A stretch of DNA of 64,000 nt from Prosthecobacter debontii (GCA_945862245.1 CAMAXN010000006.1:28410-92409), one strand, 5' to 3'; positions 9,180-18,916 are shown, counted from the stretch's first letter. A program made the numbers and translations. The notes: generated from the sequence alone by a model not told the origin.

Positions 9180-9600
9180 GAAGAGCAAAGGGGACTTAGG
9201 AACGGGTCATCAGGCTACAATTCACCCATTAGCTGGGCACACGTGGAAAAACACGGGCGGGCGGAATGAAGAGGGCATGAAGCGATGCGTCAAGACGATA
9301 GTTTAAAAAAATACTTGGCCTCAAGGATTAACGGTCGCGCCTTCGTTAGTAGTTTCCTTTGAGAATTTAATTAATAAATGTTTGTTAATTTTGCGATAGG
9401 GTATTTTTTGTCAGAATTCGATTCCAAGAAATGAGTGCGAATAGCAGCTACCTTCAGCTTTCAAGCAAATTAAGTGACTATGAAAAGCGCCACACCTGAC
9501 ACCAAATACACAAATGTAAATTTTTAAAAAAAATCAGCGGATTAAAAGCGCGCAAACCCAGCCATGATGCAATCCCCCAAACGGCGCATAGCATTTCCCA
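9180..9600. other. 421-bp spacer between lpxA and rpoD
   Basis: This is the longest gene-free stretch in the window and lies upstream of rpoD. It is AT-rich between about 9300 and 9420, with runs such as TTAATTAATAAATG. I see no open frame with coding character, no tRNA and no convincing -35/-10 pair, although the rpoD promoter must lie here or in lpxA. Confidence 0.6.
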
Positions 9601-10503
9601 TCACCGAGTCACACCGCGCTGCGATTCCTCTACGAAATGGATCAGATGCTCAACGTAGGGGTTCGATGCGGCGGCAGTGGCTTTCAGGGAGCTAACGCCG
9701 TTAGCGAGACTTATATCCTTTTTGAGGAACAGGCGTTTGTAAGCGGATTTCAGGTCGCGGATGTCATCTTCTAAGAAGCCGCGACGCTGGAGGCCGATGA
9801 GGTTGAGGCCGCGGGTGGAGGCGGGGTTGCCATCGACAATCATGAACGGCGGCACGTCCTGAACGATCTTCGTGAGACCGCCAATAATGGAATGTTTGCC
9901 AATTCGGCAGAACTGATGGGCCGCGGCGAGGCCGGAGACGATCGCAAAATCGCCCACAGTACAGTGCCCGGCAAGGCTGCCGTTGTTGGAGAGAATGATA
10001 TGGTTGCCGAGCTGGCAGTCGTGGGCGACGTGGGAGTAGCAGAGGAAAAGGTTGTGTGAGCCAATGCGGGTGGGCAGCTCTTTGTGGGTACCGCGGTGGA
10101 CCGTGCAGTTCTCCCGGAAGACATTGTGGTCGCCCACCTCTAGTGAGGTAGGCTCACCGATGTATTTGAGATCCTGGGTTTTGCCGCCGACAAGGGCGAA
10201 GGGAAAAAACTCGTTGGCTTTCCCGAAACTGGAGATGCCTTCAATCACCACATGGGAGTGGAGCACACAGTCATCGCCGAGTGTGACGTTTGCACCAATG
10301 ACGCAGTAGGGGCCAACGCGGATGTTCCTGCCGAGCTCGGCCTTCGGCGAAATGATGGCGGTGGAGTGGATCACTCGCCTAGTTTCAATCGTTATCGACG
10401 GCCGTGACGAGCGAATTTTCCCGTCAGTATTTGTCGAGAAATTTGGCTGCGTCATGTTGAGTGAGGATTGCAACGCGGCTTCGGCGACTATGGCAGAAGC
10501 CAT
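9601..10503 (-). CDS. lpxA: Acyl-ACP--UDP-N-acetylglucosamine O-acyltransferase (LpxA)
   Basis: LpxA carries out the first step of lipid A synthesis in the cytoplasm. From about residue 45 the protein shows the left-handed beta-helix hexapeptide pattern (IHSTAIISPKAELGRNIRVGPYCVIGANVTLG). GGKTQDLKYIGEPTSLEVGDHN and ENCTVHRGT follow, then SHVAHDCQLG with the catalytic His, SGLAAAHQFCRIG, and DVPPFMIVDGNPA. The C-terminal helical domain has GLQRRGF. The 300 residues exceed the usual ~260 because of a ~43-residue N-terminal extension; an internal ATG at 10455 gives a shorter version. The presence of LpxA supports an outer membrane with lipopolysaccharide. No other lpx gene is nearby. Confidence 0.95.
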   Translation of the reverse strand: MASAIVAEAALQSSLNMTQPNFSTNTDGKIRSSRPSITIETRRVIHSTAIISPKAELGRNIRVGPYCVIGANVTLGDDCVLHSHVVIEGISSFGKANEFFPFALVGGKTQDLKYIGEPTSLEVGDHNVFRENCTVHRGTHKELPTRIGSHNLFLCYSHVAHDCQLGNHIILSNNGSLAGHCTVGDFAIVSGLAAAHQFCRIGKHSIIGGLTKIVQDVPPFMIVDGNPASTRGLNLIGLQRRGFLEDDIRDLKSAYKRLFLKKDISLANGVSSLKATAAASNPYVEHLIHFVEESQRGVTR

Positions 10504-10739
10504 CTCCGCTTAGCTAAACGCAGCTAAATAGGCGCCATTACCTAATGCGCTTCTACCCTTTGTGCCGAGTTCATCTGATGGTATCAGAGGATGTTCCCAA
10601 GATTTACCTCATTCCGTGGAACGGTGACAGAGTAGTCGTGATCTGAATGCTATAAACCAGCCAAGCTTTGCCCGGCATGTCTAAATGCACTCCAACTATA
10701 GCACCTTTGTAACCACCACACCTGATGATGATAACGTAA

Positions 10740-11693
10740 TATGGCATTGATGGCGTGTTCGTGCAGCGCTTCGCCACCGAGGTCACTTCCCCTAGTGGCG
10801 GTCGAGCCGACAACCAAGAATCCCGCTCCGTCAACCGCGTGCTCGAGCATTGCCGCGCCGGTGCCGAACAGCATGGCAGGACCTACGCGGTGATGTATGA
10901 CCTCACAAGCATGTCCTCCGCACGCATCGCGGCCGTGAAAGATGACTGGCGTTTCCTAGTGAAGGAAATGGGCATTCTCAAGGACGCCGCCTATCAGAAA
11001 CATTCCGGCCGCCCCGTGGTCGCACTCTGGGGTGTGGGGTTCAACAGGCGCGACTATGGTCCGGACCAGATCGCACCTTTGTTAGAATTCCTCAAGAATG
11101 ATACCGAATGCGGTGGCATGACAGTCATGCTCGGCACGCCCACCTACTGGCGCGCCGGTGATCGTGATGCGGGACCGTTTTCGGAATGGAAAAAGATCTA
11201 TCTTGCCGCTGATATTATCTCTCCATGGACGGTCGGGCGTTTCGGCGCAACCGATGCCGCGCAGCGATACGCCGCTGAGATCGCCAAGCCCGACCACGAG
11301 TGGTGTGTGGCCAATAAGAAGGACCACATGCCAGTGGTTTTCCCTGGTTTCTCATGGTCGAATCTGAAAAAGGCCACTAATGAGAATCCCAATGCCATCA
11401 TTGATCGGAAAGGTGGCCGCTTTCTCTGGTCCCAATATGACGCGCTCGTCCGGACTGCCGGCGCGACGATGGTCTACCAGGCGATGTTTGATGAGCTTGA
11501 CGAAGGCACACACATTTTCAAATCCACTAACAATCCGCCTGTCGGACCCAGCCGGTTCCTGACTTTTGGCGAACTACCCACGAATCACTACCTGTGGCTG
11601 GTTGGCGAGGCTACACGACGCGTGGGGGGAGAATTACCTTTCAAGCCCGAGCTGCCAATCCGTAAGTTCATGGGATCCAATTCTGAGCAATAA
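10740..11693 (+). pseudogene. 5'-truncated glycoside hydrolase family 71/99-like protein remnant
   Basis: The visible protein begins [15 protein letters not shown] directly after a TAA at 10737-10739. In the GH71/99-like proteins I know, this segment lies about 100 residues in, after a signal peptide and a GYQGWF-type segment, so the front appears missing. The rest reads like the family: [76 protein letters not shown]. It ends at a normal stop codon. A GTG at 10755 could still start a short product. All three frames of the ~130 bp upstream contain stops. Such enzymes act on alpha-mannan or similar glycans. Calling it a pseudogene is inference from the missing front. Confidence 0.65.
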
Positions 11694-11830
11694 GCCTCTA
11701 ATCAAGCCGCTCACATTTGAATCTGAACATGGACAAGCGCCAAGCACGGTTGATTTTGACCCCACTCAGACCTATTACTACCGTAACTTGAACCACTTGC
11801 ACCTGTCGTACCCTCTTCAATGAGGTTTTT

Positions 11831-11864
11831 GTATAATTACCACGATTAGGATGGTAAATTATAC
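11831..11864 (+). promoter_or_regulatory. Inverted repeat upstream of the zinc-ribbon membrane protein gene
   Basis: GTATAATTACCA and TGGTAAATTATAC form an almost perfect AT-rich inverted repeat (one extra base) around a 9-base centre, 27 bp before the start codon. Its position suggests a regulator-binding site or a leader hairpin. It also contains TATAAT-like hexamers on both strands, so it could overlap a -10 element. Confidence 0.45.
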
Positions 11865-11890
11865 TTAGGATAACAAATTATCGTAGGCAA

Positions 11891-12868
11891 ATGTCGGAAC
11901 CAAAACAGATAAGGGAGCAATTACGTATCACTTGCCCATCCTGCAATCAGCGTTTTTCCGTGGGCGCAGACCTGATGGACCGGATGGTCGAGTGCGGAGC
12001 TTGTGAAACGCGCTTCCGCATCAATGACGAGGTCGTTGTCAGAAGTAAAAGAATCTACCCGGGAGAACGGACATCTAACACTTTAAACCGTTTCCAACGA
12101 GTTCCCATTGTCTCTACCACTCCGCAAGGCATGCGAGAGATAAGTTATGATAAAGACATTAATGCCGATAACTTGTTGTCCAAATACCCACGCCTCTGGG
12201 CCGCGATCCTAGGAGGCGGGGCAATAGCCACTATCGCCCTGATGCTCCTTTTCTCCGGCGGCGAAAACAACACACTAAGTGGCGTGTCATTCGAAAATAA
12301 ACTGATATTAACAGGCTTTACTTCGATTGTTGGAACGGTGCTCCTAGTTTATGCTATTCCCAATGCCCGCGCAAAAGCGGTATTCTTCGCAATACTTGCT
12401 GCGGCCGGTCTGTTGACCATCCCGTTTTTCATAAACAGTCCCGCCGTTACTTCTACTAAACCAAGTAATACGCCGGATTATATGGATCCAACTAATTCGT
12501 TGCTTTTCTCTGAGTTAGAGGAGGATCCTCTCACCGAATTGAAAAACCGTTTCTTGACCAATCCGCTGGAAAACGAGCAGAAACGCTTGGAGGCCCTAGG
12601 AGGCGATAAAAAAGCGTACGGAATTTACCTCACAAACCTCATCCAGAGTAATTTCAATACCGTTAGGGATTACCTGATCAGTAATACGATGGCAGGTTCC
12701 TCATCCCACGCCTACCCACGCGAAAATGGCAACTACCTGATAGTGCTGACAGATGTTTCCATGGACATTACGGAAGTGACGAAAATAGCCGACTCACTCG
12801 GATCCACCAAGGAAGTCCACTCAGACATAGGAGTCATCGTGGTCAGCATCAATAACGAACAGTTCTAA
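11891..12868 (+). CDS. Zinc-ribbon domain membrane protein of unknown function
   Basis: I do not recognise the full protein. Residues ~14-44 form a treble-clef zinc ribbon with two CxxC pairs (CPSCNQRF and CGACETRFRI), like the MJ0042-type ribbons at the N-terminus of verrucomicrobial membrane proteins. Two or three membrane segments follow at about 104-125 (WAAILGGGAIATIALMLLF), 138-158 and 165-182. A soluble C-terminal part of ~140 residues comes last, ending with TDVSMDITEVTKIADSLGSTKEVHSDIG. Codon use is more AT-rich than its neighbours, which may reflect transfer or weak expression. A palindrome lies just upstream. No function is assigned. Confidence 0.75.
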   Translation: MSEPKQIREQLRITCPSCNQRFSVGADLMDRMVECGACETRFRINDEVVVRSKRIYPGERTSNTLNRFQRVPIVSTTPQGMREISYDKDINADNLLSKYPRLWAAILGGGAIATIALMLLFSGGENNTLSGVSFENKLILTGFTSIVGTVLLVYAIPNARAKAVFFAILAAAGLLTIPFFINSPAVTSTKPSNTPDYMDPTNSLLFSELEEDPLTELKNRFLTNPLENEQKRLEALGGDKKAYGIYLTNLIQSNFNTVRDYLISNTMAGSSSHAYPRENGNYLIVLTDVSMDITEVTKIADSLGSTKEVHSDIGVIVVSINNEQF

Positions 12869-13051
12869 GACAGCTCCACCGAGAAGCTAGACAACTAGAA
12901 AGACCCAGCTTTCTGCATATTGAACCAGTCCATCAATGAGCGCTGGCTCTACCTATCGCTAACCCCTCTACCTAGGTCTTTCTCCCTTGCACCTGAGGAG
13001 GCAAACCGCTTTCTTGCTTCTGTCCTTGCTAACTCCAATCCTTTTCAGATC

Positions 13052-14182
13052 ATGACAGAATACGCACGCGGCCTTCAAGGGGTCATCGCCAACGAATCCT
13101 CACTAAGCAACGTCATTGGTGATATCGGTGAGCTCAGTTACGTCGGACACCACATCGACGATCTCGTAGAACACTGCTGTTACGAGGAAATCATCTACCT
13201 GCTCCATCACAACCGCCTGCCGAATAAGGTAGAGCTTACCGCCTTCGAAAAGCAGCTCCGCGCCGAACGTGAACTGCCTGCACCTGTCATCGATTTCCTA
13301 AAAATCGCGCCCAAGGACGCGTCTCCAATGGATGTCCTACGAACCGCAATATCCATGCTTGGTATGTATGACCACCGCGCGAAAATCGGCGAGCCAGACA
13401 TCGCCGCAAACGCCGCCATCGCGCTCTCTCTCTGCGCGAAATCCGCGACTATCGTCGCTGCCTACCACCGCTTCCGCAACGATCTCGAACTACCCCCGAT
13501 ACGCGAGGATCTCACCGAAGCTCAGCATTTTCTCTACCTCATCACCGGCGAAGTGCCCACCGACACCGCCTCACGCGTATTGGACGTCGCCCTCATCCTG
13601 CACGCAGATCACGGCATGAACGCTTCGACGTTCTCTGCCCGTGTCACCATCGCCACGTTATCGGATATGTATTCCGCTATCACCGCCGCCATCGGTACCT
13701 TAAAGGGGCCCCTTCACGGCGGCGCGAACGAGGGCGTGATCCACATGCTAAAGGACATCGGAGAGCTAGAAAATGTGGATGCATGGGTGGAAGAAAAACT
13801 TGTGCAGAAAGAAAAAATCATGGGTATCGGCCACCGCGTTTACAAGGTGCTCGATCCCCGCGCCCCGCACCTCCGCAGGCTTGCCATCAAGCTCACTGAG
13901 GAACTCGGCGAACCAAAATGGATCAAGATGTCTGAGCGGATCGCTGATATCATGCGAGAGCGTAAAGGGCTCGAAGCGAATGTCGATTTCTACTCCGCCA
14001 CGGTTTACTATTCTCTCGGAATCCCCACTGATCTTTTCACTCCCATCTTCGCTATCTCACGCACCTCTGGCTGGACCGCGCATATTCTTGAGCAGCTTCG
14101 CGATAACCGCCTTTACCGCCCACTCACCCTCTACACCGGACCTAAAACCCTCAGCCCGGTCGCACAGATCGAATCACGCTAA
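13052..14182 (+). CDS. gltA: Citrate synthase
   Basis: This enzyme condenses acetyl-CoA with oxaloacetate at the entry to the TCA cycle. The protein shows GLQGVIANESSLSNVIGD at the start, YVGHHIDDLVEHCCYEEIIYLLHHNRLP, then GPLHGGANEGVIHML (catalytic His), IMGIGHRVYKVLDPRAPHL (second His), and VDFYSATVYYSLGIPTDLFTPIFAISRTSGW (catalytic Asp). I chose the ATG giving MTEYARGL, for 376 residues. An upstream TTG would add 44 residues with no family match. This is the short type I form, so a 2-methylcitrate synthase cannot be fully excluded. A small lipoprotein gene starts 11 bp downstream. Confidence 0.93.
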   Translation: MTEYARGLQGVIANESSLSNVIGDIGELSYVGHHIDDLVEHCCYEEIIYLLHHNRLPNKVELTAFEKQLRAERELPAPVIDFLKIAPKDASPMDVLRTAISMLGMYDHRAKIGEPDIAANAAIALSLCAKSATIVAAYHRFRNDLELPPIREDLTEAQHFLYLITGEVPTDTASRVLDVALILHADHGMNASTFSARVTIATLSDMYSAITAAIGTLKGPLHGGANEGVIHMLKDIGELENVDAWVEEKLVQKEKIMGIGHRVYKVLDPRAPHLRRLAIKLTEELGEPKWIKMSERIADIMRERKGLEANVDFYSATVYYSLGIPTDLFTPIFAISRTSGWTAHILEQLRDNRLYRPLTLYTGPKTLSPVAQIESR

Positions 14183-14193
14183 GTACATCTCCA

Positions 14194-14439
14194 GTGAAAA
14201 ACCCAATAATTCTTCTCGCCGCATTAGCTCTCTCCTCTTGCGCTCCACCACAGCCTATCGTCATCGCCGAGAAGACAATCAAACAGCCACCCAGCGCACC
14301 GGAAGCACCTGCTCTCGCGGATGATGAGCTTCGCCTACCTGATATGACTATACTCCCCGACGATGACGATCTTCGCTCAATGGCCCCATTAAAAAAAGAC
14401 AGCAATGCCACAATCATCTCTAGACCGCCCACCGAATAG
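14194..14439 (+). CDS. Small putative lipoprotein
   Basis: This is an 81-residue product starting at GTG with a lipoprotein signal: MKNPIILLAALALSSC, where LSSC is the lipobox and Cys16 the likely lipidation site. The mature part is Pro- and Asp-rich (APPQPIVIAEK, PDDDDLRSMAP) and looks unstructured. It follows citrate synthase by 11 bp and is likely co-transcribed. No family was recognised. The coding call rests on the clear lipobox, the spacing and the absence of competing frames. Confidence 0.65.
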   Translation: MKNPIILLAALALSSCAPPQPIVIAEKTIKQPPSAPEAPALADDELRLPDMTILPDDDDLRSMAPLKKDSNATIISRPPTE

Positions 14440-14535
14440 CGGGTCTTGTGTCGAAAAATGAAAACTTTCCGCACTTCCAAGAGCATCACTTCCCCTAAAT
14501 TTATGGCCTTTGGTCTCTGCTGTAAGAATTTTACC

Positions 14536-17049
14536 CTATCCTTGTTCTCCTAGGATCATAGAAACCGTTGGCTGCGCAGCGAAGACCCTAGTTGCGACCG
14601 CACACACTTCGTCCGGGGTGAGTTTTTCGTAGATCTGCGGGAGCAGTCGGTAGGTGTCGGCAGAGCGACCGAAAAGGAGGTCAAGCGCGGCGTGGCGAGC
14701 GTTAGAGGACAAGGATTGCTGCTGTATCGCTGCTCCGCTGAGGACAGTGGATCGAACGCGCTCGAAGGTGTCTGCTGGGATGCCTTCGACAGCGATTTTG
14801 GCTATCTCCTTCAGTAGCTCGGTGCGGGCGAGGTCAAGTTGCTCGGGCGAAGTGGCGAGGTAGAATGTGAAGAGGCCGCAATCATGGCCGAGGAACTGTG
14901 TGGCACCGACTCGGTAGGCGAGGCCGAGTTTCTCGCGAATGTGCCCAAAAAGCGGGCCGGCCATGTCAGAAGCGTGCTCTTGGAGAAATGCGAGCGCGTG
15001 GCGGTCAGGTCCGCTAACGTGGGTACCTTGGTAGCCAATGGCGAGAACAGCCTGTTTCTTAGGAAGATTGAGCACAGCACTTGCTCCTATACTCATAGTA
15101 GATGAGGGCGGTATCCATATATCCCCATCGGGAAGTTTTGCAAAAAAGTTTTCAAGTAGACCGATAAGATGATCAGGATCGAAATCTCCGGATACAGAGA
15201 GGGTCATGTTAGAAGCGTTGAAATGACGGGTGTGGTGGGCGGAGAGATCAGCACGTGTTAGCTTTTCTAAAGAATTCAAGGCACCTAGTGAATCGAGACC
15301 GTAGCCACTTCCGCTGAAATGGGTGGCACGGAGCTGCGTGAAGCAGCGATACAGTGGATCGGCGAGTGATTCTTCAAGCGACGCAATCTGCGAAGCTTTT
15401 TCCCTTGCAATGGCATCCGTGGGGAAGATCGGGTGCATGATCACATCTGCGAATACATCCAAGATCGGAAGAGTGTCTGCGGAAAGACCGGAGGCTTGCA
15501 CAAGCAGTGCGTTGTTGCCTGCCGAGGCGGAAATAGACGCACCGAGTGATTCGAGGGCATAGGCAATTTCCTCGGCGTTACGAGTGACCGTGCCCTTTGG
15601 TAAAGTGGCAGCGAAGAGCTGATTAAGGCCGTTATTCTCCAGCGTTTCCGATGGCATGCCCGCACGTGCAGCGGCCTGGAAATGGATAAGCGGCACGCGG
15701 CGATCCGGCAAAAGCGCAAGGCAGAGACCGTTGGAAAGCATGTGGGTGGTGATCGCGTGGGAGATAGCGGCAACCTTGGGGCGCACAGTGGCGGTGACGT
15801 GATTTTTAGGATATACAGAGGTGTAGGTGAGCCTGTTTTCGGAAAGCCTTGAAGCAACGCGACGGATGTCTTCGGCGGAGACGGCGTTGATCGCGGCAAG
15901 ATGGCTGCGGGTAAAATCGAGATCGCGCGCCTCGTGCCAGTTAGATGCCAGATCGGAAGCTCGACCCGAGGCGCTGGTCAGCGTGCAGAACTGACTGGTG
16001 GCAGTTTGTCGCTTCGCCTTGGCGAGCTCCTCATTAAGGTCGCTAGCAGCGATGTCCTGAATCTCCGTGAGAATAGCAGTCTTGAGCTCGTCGCATTTCT
16101 CGGGGGCGGATTCGGCAGAAACGGCGATCAACCCTTCTGATCCCGGACCGATCCATGTCCACGCAGAAATCTCGATGGCGAGTTCTCTTTGGTCGCGAAG
16201 GCGGCGATGGAGGCGAGAGGACTTGCCGCGGCCGAGAATGTCAGCAAGTAGATTGTAGGCGGGTGCATCGGGATGATCTATAGCTGGGGCTTTCCACGAT
16301 AGGCACAAGCGGCTCGTCGGCACGTCGAAGGTGTCAAAGCTCTCGCGCGGCCCGAGCTGCGGTGGATCTAACTGGATGTGAGGCTCGGGGCCAGGGACGA
16401 TTTTGCAGTCCACCGTCAGCTCCGCGACGAGTTCGCGGGCTTTTGCAGGATCGAAATCACCGGAAATCACCAAGTGCGTCCGGTCGGGTGTATATCTGGC
16501 GTGGTGATACGAGGTGAGATCGGTGTATTGGATTTGATCAAATAGATGGCGATGGCCGATAACCGGATGACGGCGAGCGTCTACCATAAACGCAGTAGAA
16601 AGTAGGAGGCGAATCGAGGTGTTATCAGGATCGTCTAGACCCATATCGATCTCGCGGCGTATCACGTCCTTTTCTGAATCAAACTCCGACTCCGGGATAA
16701 TGGGAAAAAACACTAGACCGGTGATACATTTTAGAAATATTTCCATGGAGCGCGAGGGTCCATCGATGTAGTAGACCGTACGCTCAAAGGTGGTGTAGGC
16801 ATTCCAGTGGCCGCCAGCCGCTTGGACGGTCTGAGCGAGTTCCTCGGAAGAAAAATCACGAGTGCCTTTGAAAACCATATGCTCGAGAAAATGCGAGAGC
16901 CCGGAGCCGAGTTTTTCACCCTCATGGATGCTGCCAGTAGCAACCCATGCCTGCACACTGATTACCGGCGTGGCGGGATCAGGATCGAGTATCAAAGTAA
17001 GTCCATTTGGGAGCGTGTGGCGGGTGGCGTGGGTTAAAGGATATTCCAT
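14536..17049 (-). CDS. M16-family zinc metallopeptidase (insulinase/PqqL-like), two-module
   Basis: The 837 residues contain two M16 repeats. The first holds the inverted zinc motif HFLEH (GLSHFLEHMVFKGTRDF, about residues 53-57), with a downstream Glu in DSEKDVIRREIDMG. It also has HLVISGDFDPAKARELV and the M16C-type segment TSRLCLSWKAPAIDHPDAPAYNLLADILGRGKSSRLHRRLR. The second repeat, from ~430 (THMLSNGLCLALLPDRRVPLIHFQAAARAGM), lacks HxxEH, as expected for the inactive half. No signal peptide is seen, so the protein may be cytoplasmic. Its ATG lies 51 bp from the divergent membrane-anchored gene at 17101. Confidence 0.93.
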   Translation of the reverse strand: MEYPLTHATRHTLPNGLTLILDPDPATPVISVQAWVATGSIHEGEKLGSGLSHFLEHMVFKGTRDFSSEELAQTVQAAGGHWNAYTTFERTVYYIDGPSRSMEIFLKCITGLVFFPIIPESEFDSEKDVIRREIDMGLDDPDNTSIRLLLSTAFMVDARRHPVIGHRHLFDQIQYTDLTSYHHARYTPDRTHLVISGDFDPAKARELVAELTVDCKIVPGPEPHIQLDPPQLGPRESFDTFDVPTSRLCLSWKAPAIDHPDAPAYNLLADILGRGKSSRLHRRLRDQRELAIEISAWTWIGPGSEGLIAVSAESAPEKCDELKTAILTEIQDIAASDLNEELAKAKRQTATSQFCTLTSASGRASDLASNWHEARDLDFTRSHLAAINAVSAEDIRRVASRLSENRLTYTSVYPKNHVTATVRPKVAAISHAITTHMLSNGLCLALLPDRRVPLIHFQAAARAGMPSETLENNGLNQLFAATLPKGTVTRNAEEIAYALESLGASISASAGNNALLVQASGLSADTLPILDVFADVIMHPIFPTDAIAREKASQIASLEESLADPLYRCFTQLRATHFSGSGYGLDSLGALNSLEKLTRADLSAHHTRHFNASNMTLSVSGDFDPDHLIGLLENFFAKLPDGDIWIPPSSTMSIGASAVLNLPKKQAVLAIGYQGTHVSGPDRHALAFLQEHASDMAGPLFGHIREKLGLAYRVGATQFLGHDCGLFTFYLATSPEQLDLARTELLKEIAKIAVEGIPADTFERVRSTVLSGAAIQQQSLSSNARHAALDLLFGRSADTYRLLPQIYEKLTPDEVCAVATRVFAAQPTVSMILGEQG

Positions 17050-17100
17050 GAGATTAATTTCCAGCTTGGCTAAAGAATAAATGCGGCATAAATCTTAGCG

Positions 17101-17595
17101 ATGCAACGGTGGATATTTGCTGGGCTGGGAGCTGTGGGCCTCGTGGTGATGTTCTTCGGAGCTCTCTACGCAAAACGCGAATACCATCTCCGCCAGCCCG
17201 ACAAAAAATGGGTGCCCATTGCGCTACGTGCCGATATATCCTTGGAAGATCATAATAAAATTGCGGAGGAGATCGATGAAAAACTCCGCGCTGATGAGAT
17301 ACTACGGTCAGTCGTGGCGGATGTAGGGCTTCAGGAAAAATTCAATCAACCCAGCGAGGACGCCGCCGTGAAGGAACTAAACCGCCGCCTTTTCTGCGAG
17401 ATCGGCACCACTGACACGCCGAAAGGTTCCGTACCCTCGATTAATGTCGGCATTTCCGGGATCAGGCACGAAACAAAACTACTCGGCGATACTTCAACGC
17501 ATATCGCCCGCATCGTATTAAAAATGCTCGGGATAGATCCGGATACGGGCAAGCCTATCAACCCCGACAACACACCTCCATCTAACGAATTTTAG
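17101..17595 (+). CDS. Membrane-anchored hypothetical protein
   Basis: The family was not recognised. The N-terminus is one membrane helix (IFAGLGAVGLVVMFFGALYA, about residues 4-23). It is followed by an ~140-residue soluble part containing WVPIALRADISLEDHNKIAEEIDEKLR and GSVPSINVGISGIRHE. Topology suggests a single-pass inner-membrane protein with a periplasmic C-terminus. It diverges from the M16 peptidase gene over 51 bp. There is no downstream partner on the same strand. Confidence 0.7.
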   Translation: MQRWIFAGLGAVGLVVMFFGALYAKREYHLRQPDKKWVPIALRADISLEDHNKIAEEIDEKLRADEILRSVVADVGLQEKFNQPSEDAAVKELNRRLFCEIGTTDTPKGSVPSINVGISGIRHETKLLGDTSTHIARIVLKMLGIDPDTGKPINPDNTPPSNEF

Positions 17596-17783
17596 CAGAA
17601 GCTTTCTTCAACTGATTGCAATCCATGTTTTCGCAGGGTTAGATCTGCTGATGGGCGACAGCTTGAAAAAATTCCGCTGCTTCTCAGTCTATCGCGCCGC
17701 GCATGGCGCGTCCTAACTCCAGAATCGCGCGCGCATCTCCGTAGTGACACGATGTGCATGACAAACCTACGCTGAGGAAAAAC

Positions 17784-18083
17784 TCACCGGTGAGGACTCA
17801 ACAATCCCCCAAGGCCGAGAAGGATCGTCTTAAGAATCCGCCAAACGACGAAGATCACCGCTGTGCTTATCCCTACGATGACCATAACAGCTATGACGAC
17901 GAAGCCGATTATAAGCCAGAGCGGCCACCAACGGGCGTCAAGGCGTTTCACGCGGCCATGCCAGACCGACCAATCAATCTTACCACGCGTTTCCCGTTTG
18001 GCGCCCATAGGACGCGGCATTACGGCTATACCGTCGATCTCGACAACTTCTGCCTCAATAGTTTTTTCTTCGCCGATAGCCAC
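17784..18083 (-). CDS. Small hypothetical membrane protein
   Basis: This is a 99-residue product from a GTG start. The first ~45 residues are soluble (KTIEAEVVEIDGIAVMPRP). A strongly hydrophobic stretch follows (WPLWLIIGFVVIAVMVIVGISTAVIFVVW), which fits one long or two short membrane helices. The end is basic. The coding call rests on the hydrophobic pattern and on its position ~95 bp behind the rhomboid gene in the same direction. An opposite-strand frame of similar length shows no such pattern. Function is unknown. Confidence 0.55.
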   Translation of the reverse strand: MAIGEEKTIEAEVVEIDGIAVMPRPMGAKRETRGKIDWSVWHGRVKRLDARWWPLWLIIGFVVIAVMVIVGISTAVIFVVWRILKTILLGLGGLLSPHR

Positions 18084-18176
18084 GGTTAAACATGATACAA
18101 TTTTCAGGAAATATAAAGCCCGAAACCCGGTACAAGAAAGTAGTCCTATTGATTAGTGCCAGTTTATTCGAAAAAA

Positions 18177-18884
18177 TCACCTCGGCAAAGCGACACGCGG
18201 CATGGGCACCACCCCGCCGCCAAGCACCACCCCGCCGATAAAGCCACCGAGGTGAGCGCCGTAAGCCACACCCATATTCCCGCCAATATACCCTCCGAAA
18301 TCCATCAACAATCCCATCACGCACAAGGTCGCGAGATGAGCGGGCGGGATGGGTCTTGCAATGGGCCAGACGTGCGGGTTTGGCAGGCGCCAGCGTATCA
18401 CCATACCAAGGTAAAGCCCCTCGAAACCCATCACTGCACCCGAAGCCCCGAGCATAGGTATGGTCTCCTGTGGGTTCAAGCCGACGTGACAAACGCTGCC
18501 GCAAAGGGTGGTGAAAATGAAAACAAGGAGCATCCAGCGATGTCCGAGTAGATCTGCTGCAACTGCGCCGAAGATCCATAAATACAGCATATTTCCGAGT
18601 AGATGTCCGATATTCCCGTGGAGCAAAGCAGCGCTGAAAAGCGTGAAAAGCGGCGCCGTCTCGGAAAAGCCACCCGCGCGTAGGCAATGGAAAGCATCAA
18701 CCACAGCGGAAGGCACCACCATGAAGCGATACTCGAAGGTTACCCCGAGTATCATCTGCATCAGATAAACAACTGCAATGAAAGCAATGAGCGCCAGCAA
18801 CGGCCATTGCTGACGAAATGCGGAAGTCAGATGGAGAATACGGTGCACATCACACAGCTTGCGCTCAGGCACAGCAACCCTCAA
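18177..18884 (-). CDS. Rhomboid-family intramembrane serine protease
   Basis: The 235-residue membrane protein has about six hydrophobic segments. Rhomboid hallmarks are LFSAALLHGNIGHLLGNMLYLWIFGAVAADLLG near residues 83-115, GASGAVMGFEG with the nucleophilic Ser near 146, and YGAHLGGFIGGVVLGG with the partner His near 213. It should cleave single-pass membrane substrates within the bilayer. The N-terminal cytosolic segment is ~28 residues and no extra domain is seen. It sits between a small membrane protein gene and a broken esterase gene, with no obvious functional partner. Confidence 0.93.
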   Translation of the reverse strand: MRVAVPERKLCDVHRILHLTSAFRQQWPLLALIAFIAVVYLMQMILGVTFEYRFMVVPSAVVDAFHCLRAGGFSETAPLFTLFSAALLHGNIGHLLGNMLYLWIFGAVAADLLGHRWMLLVFIFTTLCGSVCHVGLNPQETIPMLGASGAVMGFEGLYLGMVIRWRLPNPHVWPIARPIPPAHLATLCVMGLLMDFGGYIGGNMGVAYGAHLGGFIGGVVLGGGVVPMPRVALPR

Positions 18885-18916
18885 GCGAACTCTGAACCCA
18901 TCATTCGGAAATTAGA

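Noticed and set aside
8683..9306. 207-codon plus-strand frame rich in Ala/Gly opposite the rpoD tail
   Set aside because: It is the antisense shadow of the Lys/Ala/Pro repeats of rpoD, which fully explain its composition.
18055..18687. 210-codon minus-strand frame overlapping the rhomboid gene
   Set aside because: The rhomboid frame has clear catalytic motifs and membrane segments; this frame is Arg-rich with none.
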